64,000 nt of DNA from Anthostomella pinea. Its lineage: Eukaryota > Ascomycota > Sordariomycetes > Xylariales > Xylariaceae. The notes below the pieces were generated by a model, which saw only the letters and a list, made by a program, of their open reading frames with translations, was not told the origin of the DNA and searched no databases. Shown here piece by piece: positions 33,399 to 45,401 of the stretch. The stretch covers positions 3,968,001-4,032,000 of the forward strand of contig CAUWAG010000018.1 in the NCBI GenBank assembly GCA_963556695.1, in the 5' to 3' direction. The translations under genes and the position numbers were made by a program. Each line of letters opens with the position of its first letter. Position 1 is the first letter of the stretch.

Positions 33399-36300
33399 TC
33401 AGTTCGTGGCTCCAACGCAGAAAAGCTCTATTTCTCCGACGCCGCCGTACATATTGCGCGAACCCTCGCGCCATTCGAGGAAGGCGATTTGAATATCGTC
33501 ATCGCTCTCGATCGTCACGTTGTCGCCATCCTCGTCACGATATCGCAGCTTCAGATTGCCCTTACCAATCGAGTTATTTGTGAATCGCGCAAGCTTGGCA
33601 TCAATACGGTCGACCAGGGACTGGTACGTGATGTTAAACGGAACGACAAGCGTAACGTAGGTTCCCGTCTCACAGTTCACCTTGACCTTCAGTTGTGTAG
33701 GAATTGGTAAGTCGGGACTCGAGAGCGGACCGATCTGAGAAGCGCTCCCGAGGGGTGGCGACACCGGTTGCCGGTCATCGAGACTCAGCGCCTGCGGTAC
33801 CGAAGAACCAGTGTTCTGGCCCGGCGCGGGCGTTGTTTGTCGAGAATAGATGGGTTGTGTGGGGAACTGGGCCATGGTCCCTCCGCCATACTGGCCGCTT
33901 TGCGAGGTCATGCGGTCCCGCTGGACACCTGGGCTCTGAGTGTTAGTGCGGATCGGGATATCCTGGCGAGGGGACCCTGTCTGAGAGCGCGGAATGTTCG
34001 AGTCGTGATGAGCAGGGTGAAGGTGGGCGGGTATACCCGGCACGGCAGGCACAGGAGTACTGCTATTAGTCCTGCGCCCGGTGGGCTGACCGTTGATATC
34101 TGGTGTGCTATACGACCGGCTGCGCTGCTGCTGAGCCAAGGATTGCTGCGAGGCCAACACTGGCAACGAAGGTCCCCGGGGATTCCTGCCGTTCATGGGC
34201 GATGGCCCATCCCTAGACGGAGCACGCGGCGCGGCCGGAGCAGTGTATCGGTTGTGGTCTTCCCAACCGCCTTGCGGTGTACCAGTCCGGGGAAAAGGAT
34301 ACTGACCATTTGGACCAAACATGGTGCTGGCTGTGCTCGTTCGCGTCGATGCCGGCGACTCCGCCGTAGGAGAAAAATACGACTCCCCTCCATAATGGCC
34401 TGGGGATTGCGCCGTGCTCTGTGTTTGAAGGCTCAAGTGCCCGGGAGCCCCTGGAGGCGGTGGTACGGCAAATCGCGGGGGCGGCGCTCGGGCGATGCCA
34501 GCTAGCGACTGTGTACTTTCGATGGCTCCTGATCGGTTCCTGAGGCTAGTACTCGAAGCATTCCGCGTCATGACACCTCCAGTACTGCCATAACCAACGC
34601 TGGGGGTCGGTAGTTGAGATGCCGTCGGGGGCGGTTCATCATCATCGTCGTCGTCGTCGTCATCCTGTTGAGCGTAAGGGTTCTCCATGCTGACATTCCG
34701 CGTCCAGGCGAAGTCCGGGGTTGCTGCCTCGGGGCTCACAGTCGCTATCGGTACGTTCTCTTTCCGCTGTACGTCAAGACCTGCTGCCCATTTCTTCATG
34801 GTTTCCTCGTTCGTGAACTTGATGACGAAGTTCTCGACGCCCGGGTCACCTCTCCACCATATCTGTACCGTGTACGAGCCTGTGGGAGTTAGACCTAGGG
34901 CCCTATACCAGGTCTTTGGGACATACCTGGCTTTGCAAACGAGAGAATCTCGGTCACGTTCGTCATGAAAATCCGCCCCTTAAGTTGGAGTTTGTTGTTT
35001 TTGTTACGAACCTTGGTAATCGACTTGTTCTTCTCTTTCTTGTCCTTGCTCTTATTCGGCTGTACTTCCTTACAGCACAACAGGATGCACTCGAACAGAT
35101 AAATCTCATACTAGCGGCGGGAGATTAGTCAATATACGGTAGCGATAGAAATCGAGGGCTTGCAGGACTTACATCTTTCTCTTGTTCACTGCGCCCGGTG
35201 ACAACGGTGTACACGCCATGGAGCAAGAGTCTTCCGAACTGTTCCACTTTATGGCTCTTCCAGTCATCGACTCTCCGTACCAATTCCTCTAACGCTTCGT
35301 CCAACAGGTCGCGATCAACTGCTTCGTTGGCCTTCTTCAGGACACGTTCCGCAGCAGAAATACCGTCTGTCAGCACAGGCTTGAGATCCGGTTCCTCGGT
35401 CTTCTTCAGCAGATCCTGAGATAGATTAGCAGACATCGCGTTTGGCATATAGAAGCACGAACCTTCAGGAGCAACGGATACTTCACCAACCTCTGCATGG
35501 GCTTCAGCAGAAAGCCATCAAGAGTGTTGAAGTCGCACGATACTGGGTGTTCGGCCAACCGAATCTTGTCAAAGTCTCGTTTGGCGAGCTGCGCCGCTTT
35601 ACGTTGATTTGCGATGAAAGGCTGATAGATATGGAACGCTTCTTCGTATGTAACAAATGGTTGGCCCCATTGCTGCGCCGACTGCGGCAGGGAGTTGGTG
35701 GTTTCGACTCGGATCAAGAAGCGTCGCTGGAAGTCCAAAATCGCGTTGATGTTGAGGAAAATCGAATGGACCGAGTCACCAGGTATCACTCCCTTCTTCT
35801 CCAATGCTTTCTTCAGATCATGTAAGTTCTCCAGGTCCTGGACATATTTCCGCTCCGTATCGACGAGTTCTCGAATGATGTGATCGCGATATGTCATCTG
35901 GGAGCCAGGGGCTATAGGTCCATTTTCTTCCGGGTTGGCTGAGCGTTGGAGGAGCCGACCACTCTGTTCCGCGCGGTCAAGGACGTAGTTGACCACTGAA
36001 ATTACCTGGTCCGAGGGGTCAGCGTGTTGTCCGTATAGCTCGAGAAGGCATATCTGCAAGTTGATATATGCATAGATGAACAAACCTTCACGAACCCCGT
36101 GGTATCGTTGCCCATGAGATCACTGATGACAAAGCATTCGGAAGCGGGGATCTCGAGTTGTTTCAAGCAGGCCTCGATGAATCTGAAGATCGACAACTTG
36201 GATCGCTTGCTTTCGTTGGTGATGTTGTCAACCCTGAGCGGTGTGCCAAGCTGCAAGCAGTTGTAGATGGCAAGCAGAGGGGGGCCAGCTCGAAACAAAC

Positions 36301-36685
36301 TCCACAGAGCTTCCACCGGACCGTCATCGTCTCCAGAGGCAGGTTGCTCCTCCAGGGTCTGGAGATGTTCTTCAAAGTCCGGGACCTGGTTCAACCGTTG
36401 TCGCAAAGACAGGCAGATCTGATACAGAGACCTCGAGGCGTCGGCCCTCTGGTTGATAATGTTTGCCGTGGCCACCGGATTACCGTTGGCGGAGGGCGCA
36501 GTAGTGTTGCCAGTCGACATGGACGCTAGAGAGGTGTTCGAGGCAGAGTTGACGGCGGTCGACCCAGACAGCTGGCTTATCCTGGGGCCATTCATAGTGG
36601 ACGAAGATATGCCGCCGTAGGTGTTACTACTGGCTGGGAAAATCGGAGCGGTGTTCGTCCTCAAAAGCGCCGGTGCAAAGGCCAT
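33399..36685 (-). CDS. cdc24: Cdc24, guanine-nucleotide exchange factor for Cdc42
   Basis: Polarity regulator that activates Cdc42/Rac at growth sites, 1,032 residues. Exons are 36685-36086, 36053-35463, 35415-35173, 35110-34927 and 34879-33399, with consistent phases. The order of domains is diagnostic: CDC24-type calponin homology region (about 110-200), DH/RhoGEF domain starting near MTYRDHIIRELVDTERKYVQDL (about 254-430) and including FLLKPMQRLVKYPLLLK, PH domain (about 460-620, with EIYLFECILLCC and WWRGDPGVENFVIKF), a long Pro/Ser-rich linker with an Asp run (DDDDDDDDD), and a C-terminal PB1 domain (LKVKVNCETG...DEDGDNVTIESDDDIQIAF) that would bind a Bem1/Scd2 scaffold. Confidence 0.95.
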
Positions 36686-39071
36686 GACAACCTACCCCAT
36701 CCGACTGTGTCTCGTGAGTGAGTTGGTTTACTCAGTTTCGCCGTGTTGGCAGGTCGTTGGTGGGTTGGAGGGTTGGAGGGAGAAAGGGATTCGGTCGGTC
36801 GGCGTCGGGCAGCGCTGGCAGGGGAGACAATACGGTGAGGGATCGTCAGATCGCAAGCGCTGCGTGGGGAATTTGATTGTCGGTGTTGCTGCGTATCCTC
36901 AAGTCGTTCGTGCGCTGCTCTCCCATTCACTGCGGCGCACGTGCGTTCAATAGCAGATTGGAGTCGGGTGTGCTTGGAGTGGCTGCGAACACCATCAAGT
37001 TGGGTTCACTGGTTCGTGGTGAGGCTCTGAGTCTCAGGCTGCGATCGGTGCTGCGCTGGTTATCCCGTTTTCTATTGGTATCGTAATCGCCGTGTTAGGG
37101 TGATAGCGAGGTGCCGAAACAGCGGGCGCTTGGCTGTGGAAGCCGACGAGCACGAGCTGCGGTTGCAGGAAGGCCCTCTTCAGGCTTCTTGCAACGCTGG
37201 TTCTGACAGATCGCAAGTCGTGGCTTGTTCTCTGTTCTCACTGATGTGATGCGCCTTTGTCCCTGTGCTGTGCAGGTGACTGAGGTGACGGCACAGGTGT
37301 TGGAAAGGATGGGGGGATGGCAGATGCAGGCAAATGCATGTGGTATGTGGAGGGCTGGTGTGTCCAGATGCTCTCAGATTGGTTGGTCCAAGTCCTTGTT
37401 GTAATATGCCAAACTCGACACATAATCACTTGCACATAATGTGTCTTTGTCCCTCTGCATTTGTGTTTGTACATCTGCAACTGCAGTTGCACCTGCAGAT
37501 CATTGTCCATTATGGTGGCTGACGGGAGTGAATGAACAGTGGCACTTGCGCTACAACCGTCTACTGTGATACATATTCGTTTAGGTGTGCCTTATTACCT
37601 GAGGTAGTAGCATACTCCATCCGCCATTGGGATCCAGAGGTGGCATTGACCGCATGTGTGCAATGGAGCCTTTCGCTGTTTCAAATTGACAACCTATGGC
37701 TCCCAACTACTCCCAAAGCAGTCGATTACTGTCGCACTGGTCGAGAGACTGCCGCCCCGAATTGTCCAAGGTCGCCATTGTTCCTCGTTGACAATTACCA
37801 TTTAATGTCCGGGAGCTGACGATGGTGGGCTGCCGAACTTTGGTAGGTACTCGAAGCTGGTGGCATTGTCTCCCAGTGGCGGCCACTATGGTAGTCTTAG
37901 ATTTCAAATAGATGAATGCGTACACCACTTGTACTGATACTTATGATACTCATGACTGCTCGGGATTCTGGAACGGTCGGAAGGATTCACAGCTGATGAA
38001 GATCGCGTCAACTTTCTTCACCCCGGGGATGCACAAGAGGTCAGATGGTCAGCCACTATCTGGGGAAGGCATTTCGCCCTATTCACTACCATTTGTCTTG
38101 CAGAGTCTGAATTGACCTTGATAGGACTTGGGTGCCCCTTGTAAACAGGTATATGCTTTGTAGATACATAGCTTCGATGCCTGGTACGTAAAAAAGTGAG
38201 GTGCCATCCTGACGGAAGAGGTCATGTCATCATAGCCGCTCCTGCGGTCATTAAGGAATGATTGATAGAGTGGTATGCGATCATTGTGCAGAGCTGGTCG
38301 TATACACGGGATTGGAATAGAAATAAATCTATACATAGCAAAGATCCAGTAGCTGGCCTCGCAAGAACAGATCTCTTTCTGACAGAGAGTTTTGATGATT
38401 GGTAAGTAACCCCAGGTAAGCAGCCAGAATCAACCAATCTCTATCCGGCAAACCATCAAGGGCTGACGAAGGTTTGGCCGACCCTGACCAAGAAGTTTGC
38501 TGCTGCAGGTGGCTTGCTTCATTCATCGTGGACCCCTCGGCACTCTCCTCATCGTCTGGATATCTCGAGTCCTGTACTTCATGTGTATGTTGGCGGCAGG
38601 CCACGCGGGAAGGGCGGGAAGAAAGAAGTTCTTTGATGCTTCGATTCTTCGGTGCAATGCGCTGCCGCTGCGCTCCTCCCACCAACCTTGATGGCCCATC
38701 CGTCAAAAAGCCAGGGCCCATCCCGCTCATATTGCTGCCCGCCCATCTTACAATGCATAAAGCGTATTTGACAAAGAGTAGAAACGGCCAGTTTGCCAGT
38801 TCATGCGCGTCCGAGTCCTGCAGCGGCCGCTGATCCGCAGCGATGGTAATATGTCAGATTCGACCCCGCCCATCACTCTTATCTAGAAACCCCGCGTCCC
38901 ATGTCAGAAGATATGTGTTTCACGAGCAGATCTTATCACAGAATCAGGCACCCCAAGAGATAGGAACGTGGATTGCTCATATTCCCTGTCATGGTGGGAG
39001 ATTCTGGAGACTGTGTTGGAGGTGAGTTGAGATTTCCATGATCGGCGACATGGAGCTCGCTGTGTTGGGCG
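36686..39071. other. long intergenic region upstream of cdc24
   Basis: About 2.4 kb with no strong gene. A weak open frame at 38329-38730 is listed separately. The remainder has only short overlapping frames. Confidence 0.45.
38329..38730 (-). CDS. Possible small hypothetical protein
   Basis: 133-codon frame starting with ATG (MSGMGPGFLTDGPSRLVGG). The composition is hydrophilic and Ser/Arg-rich with a short hydrophobic stretch near the end (DWLILAAYLGLL). No domain is recognised, and GTAAG-like words inside could be introns. It may be chance. Confidence 0.22.
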   Translation of the reverse strand: MSGMGPGFLTDGPSRLVGGAQRQRIAPKNRSIKELLSSRPSRVACRQHTHEVQDSRYPDDEESAEGSTMNEASHLQQQTSWSGSAKPSSALDGLPDRDWLILAAYLGLLTNHQNSLSERDLFLRGQLLDLCYV

Positions 39072-39326
39072 ACGTTCAAACGTAAAAAGATAAAAAGCGA
39101 ATTCCGGTGGTATTTGCTACGGGGACAGTGTCGTGATTCAGGAGCAAACCACAGGATGGTACGGGAGCACCAAAAGGTTGGATATACGAGCAAGCGGCCG
39201 TCAAACATAAAAAGAAGACAATGCGAGTTCCCGTGGCATTTGCTGCGGGTAGAGGTAGTAATTCAAAGATAAACCACAAAACGGTAGGGAAGCAAAACGA
39301 AAGGTTGGATGCTCTACGAGCAAAAG
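39072..39326. repeat. Imperfect tandem duplication, two ~125-bp units, next to tRNA-Ser
   Basis: Unit 1 (about 39072-39193) and unit 2 (about 39197-39326) share the order TCAAACRTAAAAAG, GTGGYATTTGCTRCGGG, AAACCACARRAYGGTA and AAAGGTTGGAT, ending ACGAGCAA. Many of the differences are A/G or C/T. The second unit ends a few bases from the 3' end of the tRNA gene. No coding frame is visible. Confidence 0.6.
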
Positions 39327-39332
39327 ATATAA

Positions 39333-39442
39333 CGACTACCGCCTGATTCGAACAGACGCCCCCGAAGGGAATAGATTCCAGATTTCTGAATTTGATACAG
39401 AAATTTCTAGTCTATCGCATTAGACCACTCTGCCAGGTAGCC
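39333..39442 (-). tRNA. tRNA-Ser (anticodon AGA) with 28-nt intron
   Basis: The minus-strand sequence folds as a class II tRNA. The acceptor is GGCTACC/GGTAGTC (one G-U) with discriminator G. The D arm is GCA...TGC with the eukaryotic box A (TGGCAGAGTGGTC). The anticodon stem ATAGA/TCTAT closes the loop CT-AGA-A-A, there is a long serine-type variable arm (CCCTTCGGGGG), and the T arm is GTCTG-TTCGAAT-CAGGC (box B). The intron sits in the normal place between positions 37 and 38. The mature length of 82 nt is standard for tRNA-Ser. Confidence 0.92.
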
Positions 39443-40580
39443 ATATTTGTTGAAAACTTTGTAAATTATCAGCCTCTATAATGGCTGGGCGGTGAGGAGA
39501 AGGGCTGTGGACGGCACTGTATTGACCCACTGTAAACAAGCCATAAGGCACCCGACGACGGCAAACTGGTCACAGACATCTGCGAATCAAACTTTGCGAG
39601 AGAGAGATATATATATATGTATTCGGGAACTTGCAGCACGGGTTAAGCAGTAATTATCTCAGTGTTTAATAGATCTAGAAAGGCAGTACGAGTCCCCCGA
39701 CTTGGACTATGGCAGCTGGTGATGGTGCGATGTTGTGAGGCTATTAGAAAAGGGGCCAATGCAGATATTCGGGGAGGCCAATTCAGGCGGGCTGCTGTCT
39801 GACTAGGGCTGTGGAGCCAATGGAGGCAACGTTGACGTTGGGTGTGGATCTTGGCATGGTCGGCATCCACTTGATCACTTAGCCAATCATGTCTCCATCG
39901 CAACCCCAATTGCGGCGCACTGACGGGGCAGGAGCAGGCTTGCAGCCGGGCTACAGCAGCAGCAAGAGCGAGACACTGCGGCAGTGACCGCACTGACTGA
40001 TAGGCCGATTAGGCAGTCAGGTCAACTGCCCGTCGCCAGTCCAGTTTCAACAGCGCCCTGGAAGTTCATGAAGAGTCTGACCACAACTTACCTACCTAGG
40101 TACCTAATGATCATTCTTCAGAGTTACATCCGGAACTCCAAGAGACCCTCGCATACCAATAACAAACCCGCTGCACACCACCACTCCTTTTCCGTCGCGG
40201 CTGTGCTGCTGGCTGTCGTCTGTCGTTTGTCATCATCATCATAGTCGTCAGTCCCCGCTCCACCCTGTCTACCTCGTCGAAATACCTGGAACTGGGACAC
40301 GGGAACAGGACGAGAGCACGACAAGAACAGGTTCATCCGCCGCCAAGTCCTGGCTGAATACATGTACGTATCACGGCATGCCCAAGGTTCAGCCAGTTCA
40401 GCCCTTTGTTGCATAGAGTTTGCGCCACCGTCACTGCTAGGACATCCCGGAATTGTCGCTGGCTGCCGCGTCCTACGCCAGCCCACGCTGCCAACGCTGC
40501 CAACGCCTCCGCCGAACCTTCTCAGCGACGATCCATCAACCCTACTTCCACCCGTTCTCGCAATCCAATACTCCAAAACG
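39443..40580. other. intergenic, promoter and leader of the F-box/WD40 gene
   Basis: About 1.1 kb. The last 300 bases before the ATG at 40581 are C-rich and contain short upstream frames, typical of a fungal leader. No gene seen. Confidence 0.45.
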
Positions 40581-43500
40581 ATGGAACCATTTCCTTCTGC
40601 GCAGGAGCCTGACGAAGGGTATTCCGAACATCCCCTCAACACCTTCGCCGCCGGCGACCTCGAGAACGATGCCGCTACGCTGGGGTTGCCGCCGCGCGCC
40701 CAGCTGCCCGCATGGCTATCAGCACGACTTCCCAAACTCTCTGTACAGGAGAAGAAGTGTAAGTTCATCGGCATGCCCGCAACCGCAGGTCTTGGCCCGT
40801 CCTTGCAACGAAACCCCAGTCTGCTTTCTATTTGAGTGGAATGATGGCTGACCATGTTGCTTGGTACGACATACAGGCCTCGCCATGTTAATCCTAAAAG
40901 AGCTTCCCACCACTGCCATTGCTGACATAGTGATGAACCAACTGAATCCGCGCCTTTACATCGACTTCGTCGAACGTCTACCGCCCGAAATATGTCTCAA
41001 GATCCTGGGCTATCTGGACCCCGTGTCCCTGATTCACGTTGCCATATGCTGTCGAGGATGGTACAATCTGGCCTTGGATCGCAAACTGTGGGAGAAGCTT
41101 TTCTATATGGAGGGGTGGAAAGCGATACCGTCCGAAATCTTAGCTGCGGAACAGCGGATGAACGCCGGACTTCTTCTATCTCAGATGCAACCCCAGGGAG
41201 TGCAATCGGTTGAAGATGGCCACGTTCATAAGAAGCGGGCAGTCTCCGACCCGACGCCGCCGGACGATGATGACTACGAAATGGTGGACGCGGATCTGAT
41301 AAGGCAGGACCACAGAGACACGGACATGTCTGGCACAAGTCTGTTCGGTGGCCCTCAACCTGGCGGGAGTGGCTCCTCTATACAAAGTAACACAAGCGTG
41401 GTTCAGCACATGGGAAACCTCATGATGAAGTCACCAAGCCCCATGCCAGGTCTCAAAGGGAAAGCAGTCGCGAGGCCTACTCGGACTTTGGGGAAGGCTG
41501 CTGCTAACCCTCCGGACGGATCCTCACACGTTGAGAGCACTTTCGGCTCACCTACCCTTCCCCAAACAAGGCTTTGGATTTACGACACCCGCGATCGCAG
41601 ATATAAGATCAGCTGGAAGTATCTATACACCATGAGACGCAGGTTGGAGAAAAATTGGGACAGTGGCCGCTATACAAACTTCCAGCTACCCCACCCGGAC
41701 CACATGGATGAAGGGCACAACGAATGCATTTACAGCCTCCAATACAACCCTGAATATTTGGTCAGCGGTAGCCGAGATCGCACTCTTCGAATATGGAACC
41801 TACGTACACGGCGCCTGATACGCCCACCTTTGAAAGGCCATCAGGGGTCGGTTCTTTGCCTGCAGTTCGACTCGGATCCAGACGAAGACCTCATTGTATC
41901 TGGAAGCAGTGACTCCGACGTCATCTTATGGAAGTTCTCGACAGGTCAGATTATTCAGCGTCTCCGAAGGGCGCATACCGAATCTGTGCTGAACGTCAAA
42001 TTCGATAAACGGATTCTGGTCACCTGCTCCAAGGACAAGAGCATCAAAATATTCAACCGCACACCATTACGAGCGGGCGATGTTGGCTACGGCTACGATC
42101 ATGGTGTCGGCCCAGTTCCCATTCACTTGCGGAATTATGGGTATGACGATTCACCGCTGAATCAGTTACCTATCAAGCCGCCCTTTACAATGATTGCATG
42201 CCTCGAAGGGCACAACGCCGCTGTCAATGCTGTGCAGATCTGCAATAGGGAAATTGTGTCAGCCAGTGGCGATAGGAACATCAAGGTCTGGGACTGGCCA
42301 ACTCAGACGGTGAAAAGGACGTTTATTGGACACGCCAAAGGTATTGCATGCGTCCAATACGATGGGCGTCGCATCGTGAGTGGGAGCAGTGACAATGAGG
42401 TCAAGGTGTTTGATGTCGAGTCTGGTCTCGAGGTTGCGAGCCTACGTGCCCACGGCAATCTCGTCCGTACGGTGCAGGCCGGCTTTGGCGACCTCCCTTA
42501 CAGCCGTGAAGAGGACCGGCTTGAGGCAAAGGCTGTTGACCAAGCTTACTTCAGCGCCCTGACTGCGGGTACCCTGCAAGAGCTGCAGAAGACTAGAAGT
42601 CGACCCCATAACGCGGGTAGTCGCCGGCCACAAGATATAACAGCCTATGGGGCAAAACTACCTCCTGGCGGCGGGGGCGGTCCGTATGGACGCATCGTGT
42701 CTGGCTCCTACGATCAGCAGATCATAATATGGCGCCGAGATCGCGAGGGCATATGGAGGACGGCACACATCCTCCGACAGGAAGAAGGAGCTGCTGCCGC
42801 CCTCAGACAGAACTCGCGAGGTCCAACTTCAGTGCTGTCTCGTCGACCAACACCGTCACCTGCCGATGTTATCGACGCGTCAGACAGTCAAACGGATCAA
42901 CCCTCTGGAAGCCGACCGCCCCATCCACCTGCTAGCGCTCCGCCGGCGCTGCAACGGCCACCGCCCAGTTATACTCATGTTGAATACCCTATCATCGCTA
43001 CCATCACCCCTCAAACCACCGCTTCTTATACCCAGATGATAGATGCGTGTGTTCCCCAAGGACCTGGTGCGCTCCAGCAAGCACTGATGGCCTACCCGAC
43101 GATTCTGACGTACCACTCCCACATCCAAACGGCCATTGATCGCGAGCCGAATGCGATTACACGCTCCCAGCTACGACAGGTGGTCAGTGCCGCCTTGGTC
43201 AGAGCACAGATCGCGCAGAACCGTGTCAGAGACTCGGTGCACCGAGCCCTTACGGCAACATCCGGACCGGCTGAACCCTCGACATCTCAGGCAGCACATG
43301 TTGATCCCCAAGTGACGCCGCGGCAGAACAGTTCAAGCATGGTGGCAGCCTCCAACGCTAGTCATCTAGATCACGACGCGACGCCTCATGCCAGTAATGG
43401 TGGCGGTCCTCCTGTCACCGCCAACGGTGCACATCATCCTCATCCATCACTATCTCAACAACATGAGCAGACACAGCCAGCCGCGGCTACGGCCCCAGCG

Positions 43501-43707
43501 CAAGCACAAGCTCCGCCACCCCAACAACCCCAGACACATCCCCACATTGCCCAGGCCGACACTAGCCCGGCCAGGATATTCAAGCTGCAGTTTGACGCAC
43601 GACGGATCATTTGCTGCAGCCAGATCAGCACCATTGTAGGTTGGGATTTCTGCAATGGAGACCCGGAGCTGGAGGAGGCGGCGAGGTTTTTTGGCACGGT
43701 GGATTGA
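40581..43707 (+). CDS. fwd-1: F-box/WD40 protein, FWD-1 (beta-TrCP/Slimb-like)
   Basis: Substrate receptor of an SCF ubiquitin ligase, 1,002 residues. Exon 1 is 40581-40758 and exon 2 is 40877-43707 (intron GTAAGT...ATACAG). The F-box is at about 90-135 (VERLPPEICLKILGYLDPVS). WD repeats follow from about residue 285, with clear blades ending LVSGSRDRTLRIWNL, IVSGSSDSDVILWKF, LVTCSKDKSIKIFNR, IVSASGDRNIKVWDW, IVSGSSDNEVKVFDV and IVSGSYDQQIIIWRR. A Pro/Gln/Ser-rich insertion of about 300 residues comes next. A last blade-like segment (ARIFKLQFDARRIICCSQ...TIVGWDF) ends the protein. Length and layout fit Neurospora FWD-1, which targets the clock protein FRQ. Other F-box/WD40 receptors (Met30/SconB, Cdc4) are less likely by size. 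Confidence 0.8.
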
Positions 43708-44248
43708 GAAACAGGCGAAGTTTTCCTTTGGCCCGTTGCATTTGGACCAGGACCAGGACCAGGACCAGAGTGTAAACCGTAGAGTATTATGATGAACGAA
43801 CTAAATCATGCAAGAGCATACAATCCTGTATTGTGTTATGTGACAACCCCTACAACGCCTGCAAATGCTCATCCTTGGAACGGTGGATTTGTTCATGGGT
43901 GGAGGAACACACGAGGACGTCTCTACCAGGACTAGTGTCGTAGTGTGATATCAGCATTCGGCTGATGCGTTCGTGTGGACAGCCTCCTCTATGACCTACG
44001 CTTACTCTCTGCCGATGCGGGACTTCAAGAAAACCAATACAGTGAAGTCGGAGATGGTGTCTCTTGTAAGGCCGTCTATAAAGACCATCATGGTTGTGGT
44101 ATGATCAACTGGCGAGCCACATCAAAGGTGAAAAACAACCTGCCTGTTCCGTGCCTGTCCCCTGCGTATGCAAACGACTCCCCAAACGCCCCGCAAAGAC
44201 CAATGCCGGACCCCAATCATGATCATGATCATCATTCCTCCCCATCAA
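43708..44248. other. intergenic between convergent genes
   Basis: About 540 bases. A GACCAG tandem (four units) lies at 43747-43768, just after the F-box/WD40 stop, and an ATGATC tandem near 44215-44237. No gene seen. Confidence 0.5.
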
Positions 44249-44896
44249 TCACCTCGCCGCCTCCTGGACCTTCCCAGACGCCTGCGGCGGCTCGTCGATG
44301 AAATCCGGCACCTCGTCGCGCATGAAGTCCGGCACGCCGCCCGCTTCCGCACCGCCCATAGCGCCCTCCATCTCCATCTCAGCGCCCAACATCTCGAGCT
44401 CGGCATCGAGCTCGGCCTCATCGACATCATCAGGCACCTCATACCCGCGACTCAGCGTCTCCTGGATCTCGTTCCCCACATCCAGGAGATCGGCCATCTC
44501 GTCCTGCATGCGCTCGATGCGATCCAGGTCCACCTTGCCGTACTGCTTCTTGAGCTCTTTCTGCGTCGTCTTCATCGCGTCCACCGTCGTCATCACGCCC
44601 GACAGGTTGTCCTGCATCGTCTGCGCCTGCTCCATGTTCCAGACTTGGGATTGGAGTTGGTCGCGCTGCGCCTCGTACTGCTTTCGCCGCTGGAGGACTT
44701 TCAGGGCTTTGGATTTCAGCGCCGTCTTGCCTGGCCCGTCGCGCATCTTGGCCATTTTGGATTGGTAGGTTGACAGCTCGGCGTTGGCGGAGGCGATCTT
44801 GACGTCGACGGAGGAGATGCGCCCGTCGATGTTGCCGATGGCGCTGTTGAGCGTGGGCTTGGGGCCCTTTGGGGCGCTGCCGAAGAGGCGGTTCAT
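44249..44896 (-). CDS. vps60: ESCRT-III associated protein Vps60 (CHMP5/Mos10)
   Basis: Single-exon gene, 215 residues, acting in multivesicular-body sorting at endosomes with Vta1/Vps4. The start MNRLFGSAPKGPKPTLNSAI is the conserved N-terminus of this family. Helices follow with GPGKTALKSKALKVLQRRKQYEAQRDQL and MEQAQTMQDNLSGVMTTVDAMK, the Snf7-type core. The tail is acidic (DDVDEAELDAELEMLGAEMEME) and carries the MIT-interacting region, ending in DFIDEPP. The size is normal. Confidence 0.94.
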   Translation of the reverse strand: MNRLFGSAPKGPKPTLNSAIGNIDGRISSVDVKIASANAELSTYQSKMAKMRDGPGKTALKSKALKVLQRRKQYEAQRDQLQSQVWNMEQAQTMQDNLSGVMTTVDAMKTTQKELKKQYGKVDLDRIERMQDEMADLLDVGNEIQETLSRGYEVPDDVDEAELDAELEMLGAEMEMEGAMGGAEAGGVPDFMRDEVPDFIDEPPQASGKVQEAAR

Positions 44897-45401
44897 CGTG
44901 TGGTGGGGGTTGTTGGGACTATTTTGGCTGCGCTATTGCGAGGGAGGAGGAGACGCAGGGTCGGAGAGTGCGGTGCGAAGAAGTTGAGTAGGTAGATAGG
45001 CAGCGAAAGTCAAGTGTCTTGCGATGCGTCACTGCGAGTTGGAGCCCTGGAAAGCCGAGGGTTAGGTTAGGTACGGTTGAAATAAAAATGTGCATAAGCA
45101 GTTGGCATAAGTATTTATTCAGCATTATGTCAGTTGCTGCTGCCAGGCTCAGCTGACTGCCAGCTGGTGCCGACTGGCAGCTTGCCCCTTTCTTGTTTCG
45201 ACAACGGCGTAGATCTCGCTCTGCCCCCTACTTACCCTTCTACCCTTCTACCCTTTCACCCATTCACCCATTCTCCTCTCTCCCCACCCCAATTCCCTCA
45301 CTGCAACCCACGCTCTCTCGCCATTGCTTATGTTTATCATGTCTTTGATTAACAATTTTAGGGTTCCGTAGCTTCCGTCACTACCTTATCTGCTTCCAGG
45401 T
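44897..45401. other. intergenic
   Basis: About 500 bases upstream of vps60. It contains pyrimidine-rich runs (CCTTCTACCC repeats near 45236-45275). No gene seen. Confidence 0.45.

Noticed and set aside
34193..34505. Plus-strand frames inside cdc24
   Set aside because: Shadows of the Pro/Ser-rich linker of Cdc24.
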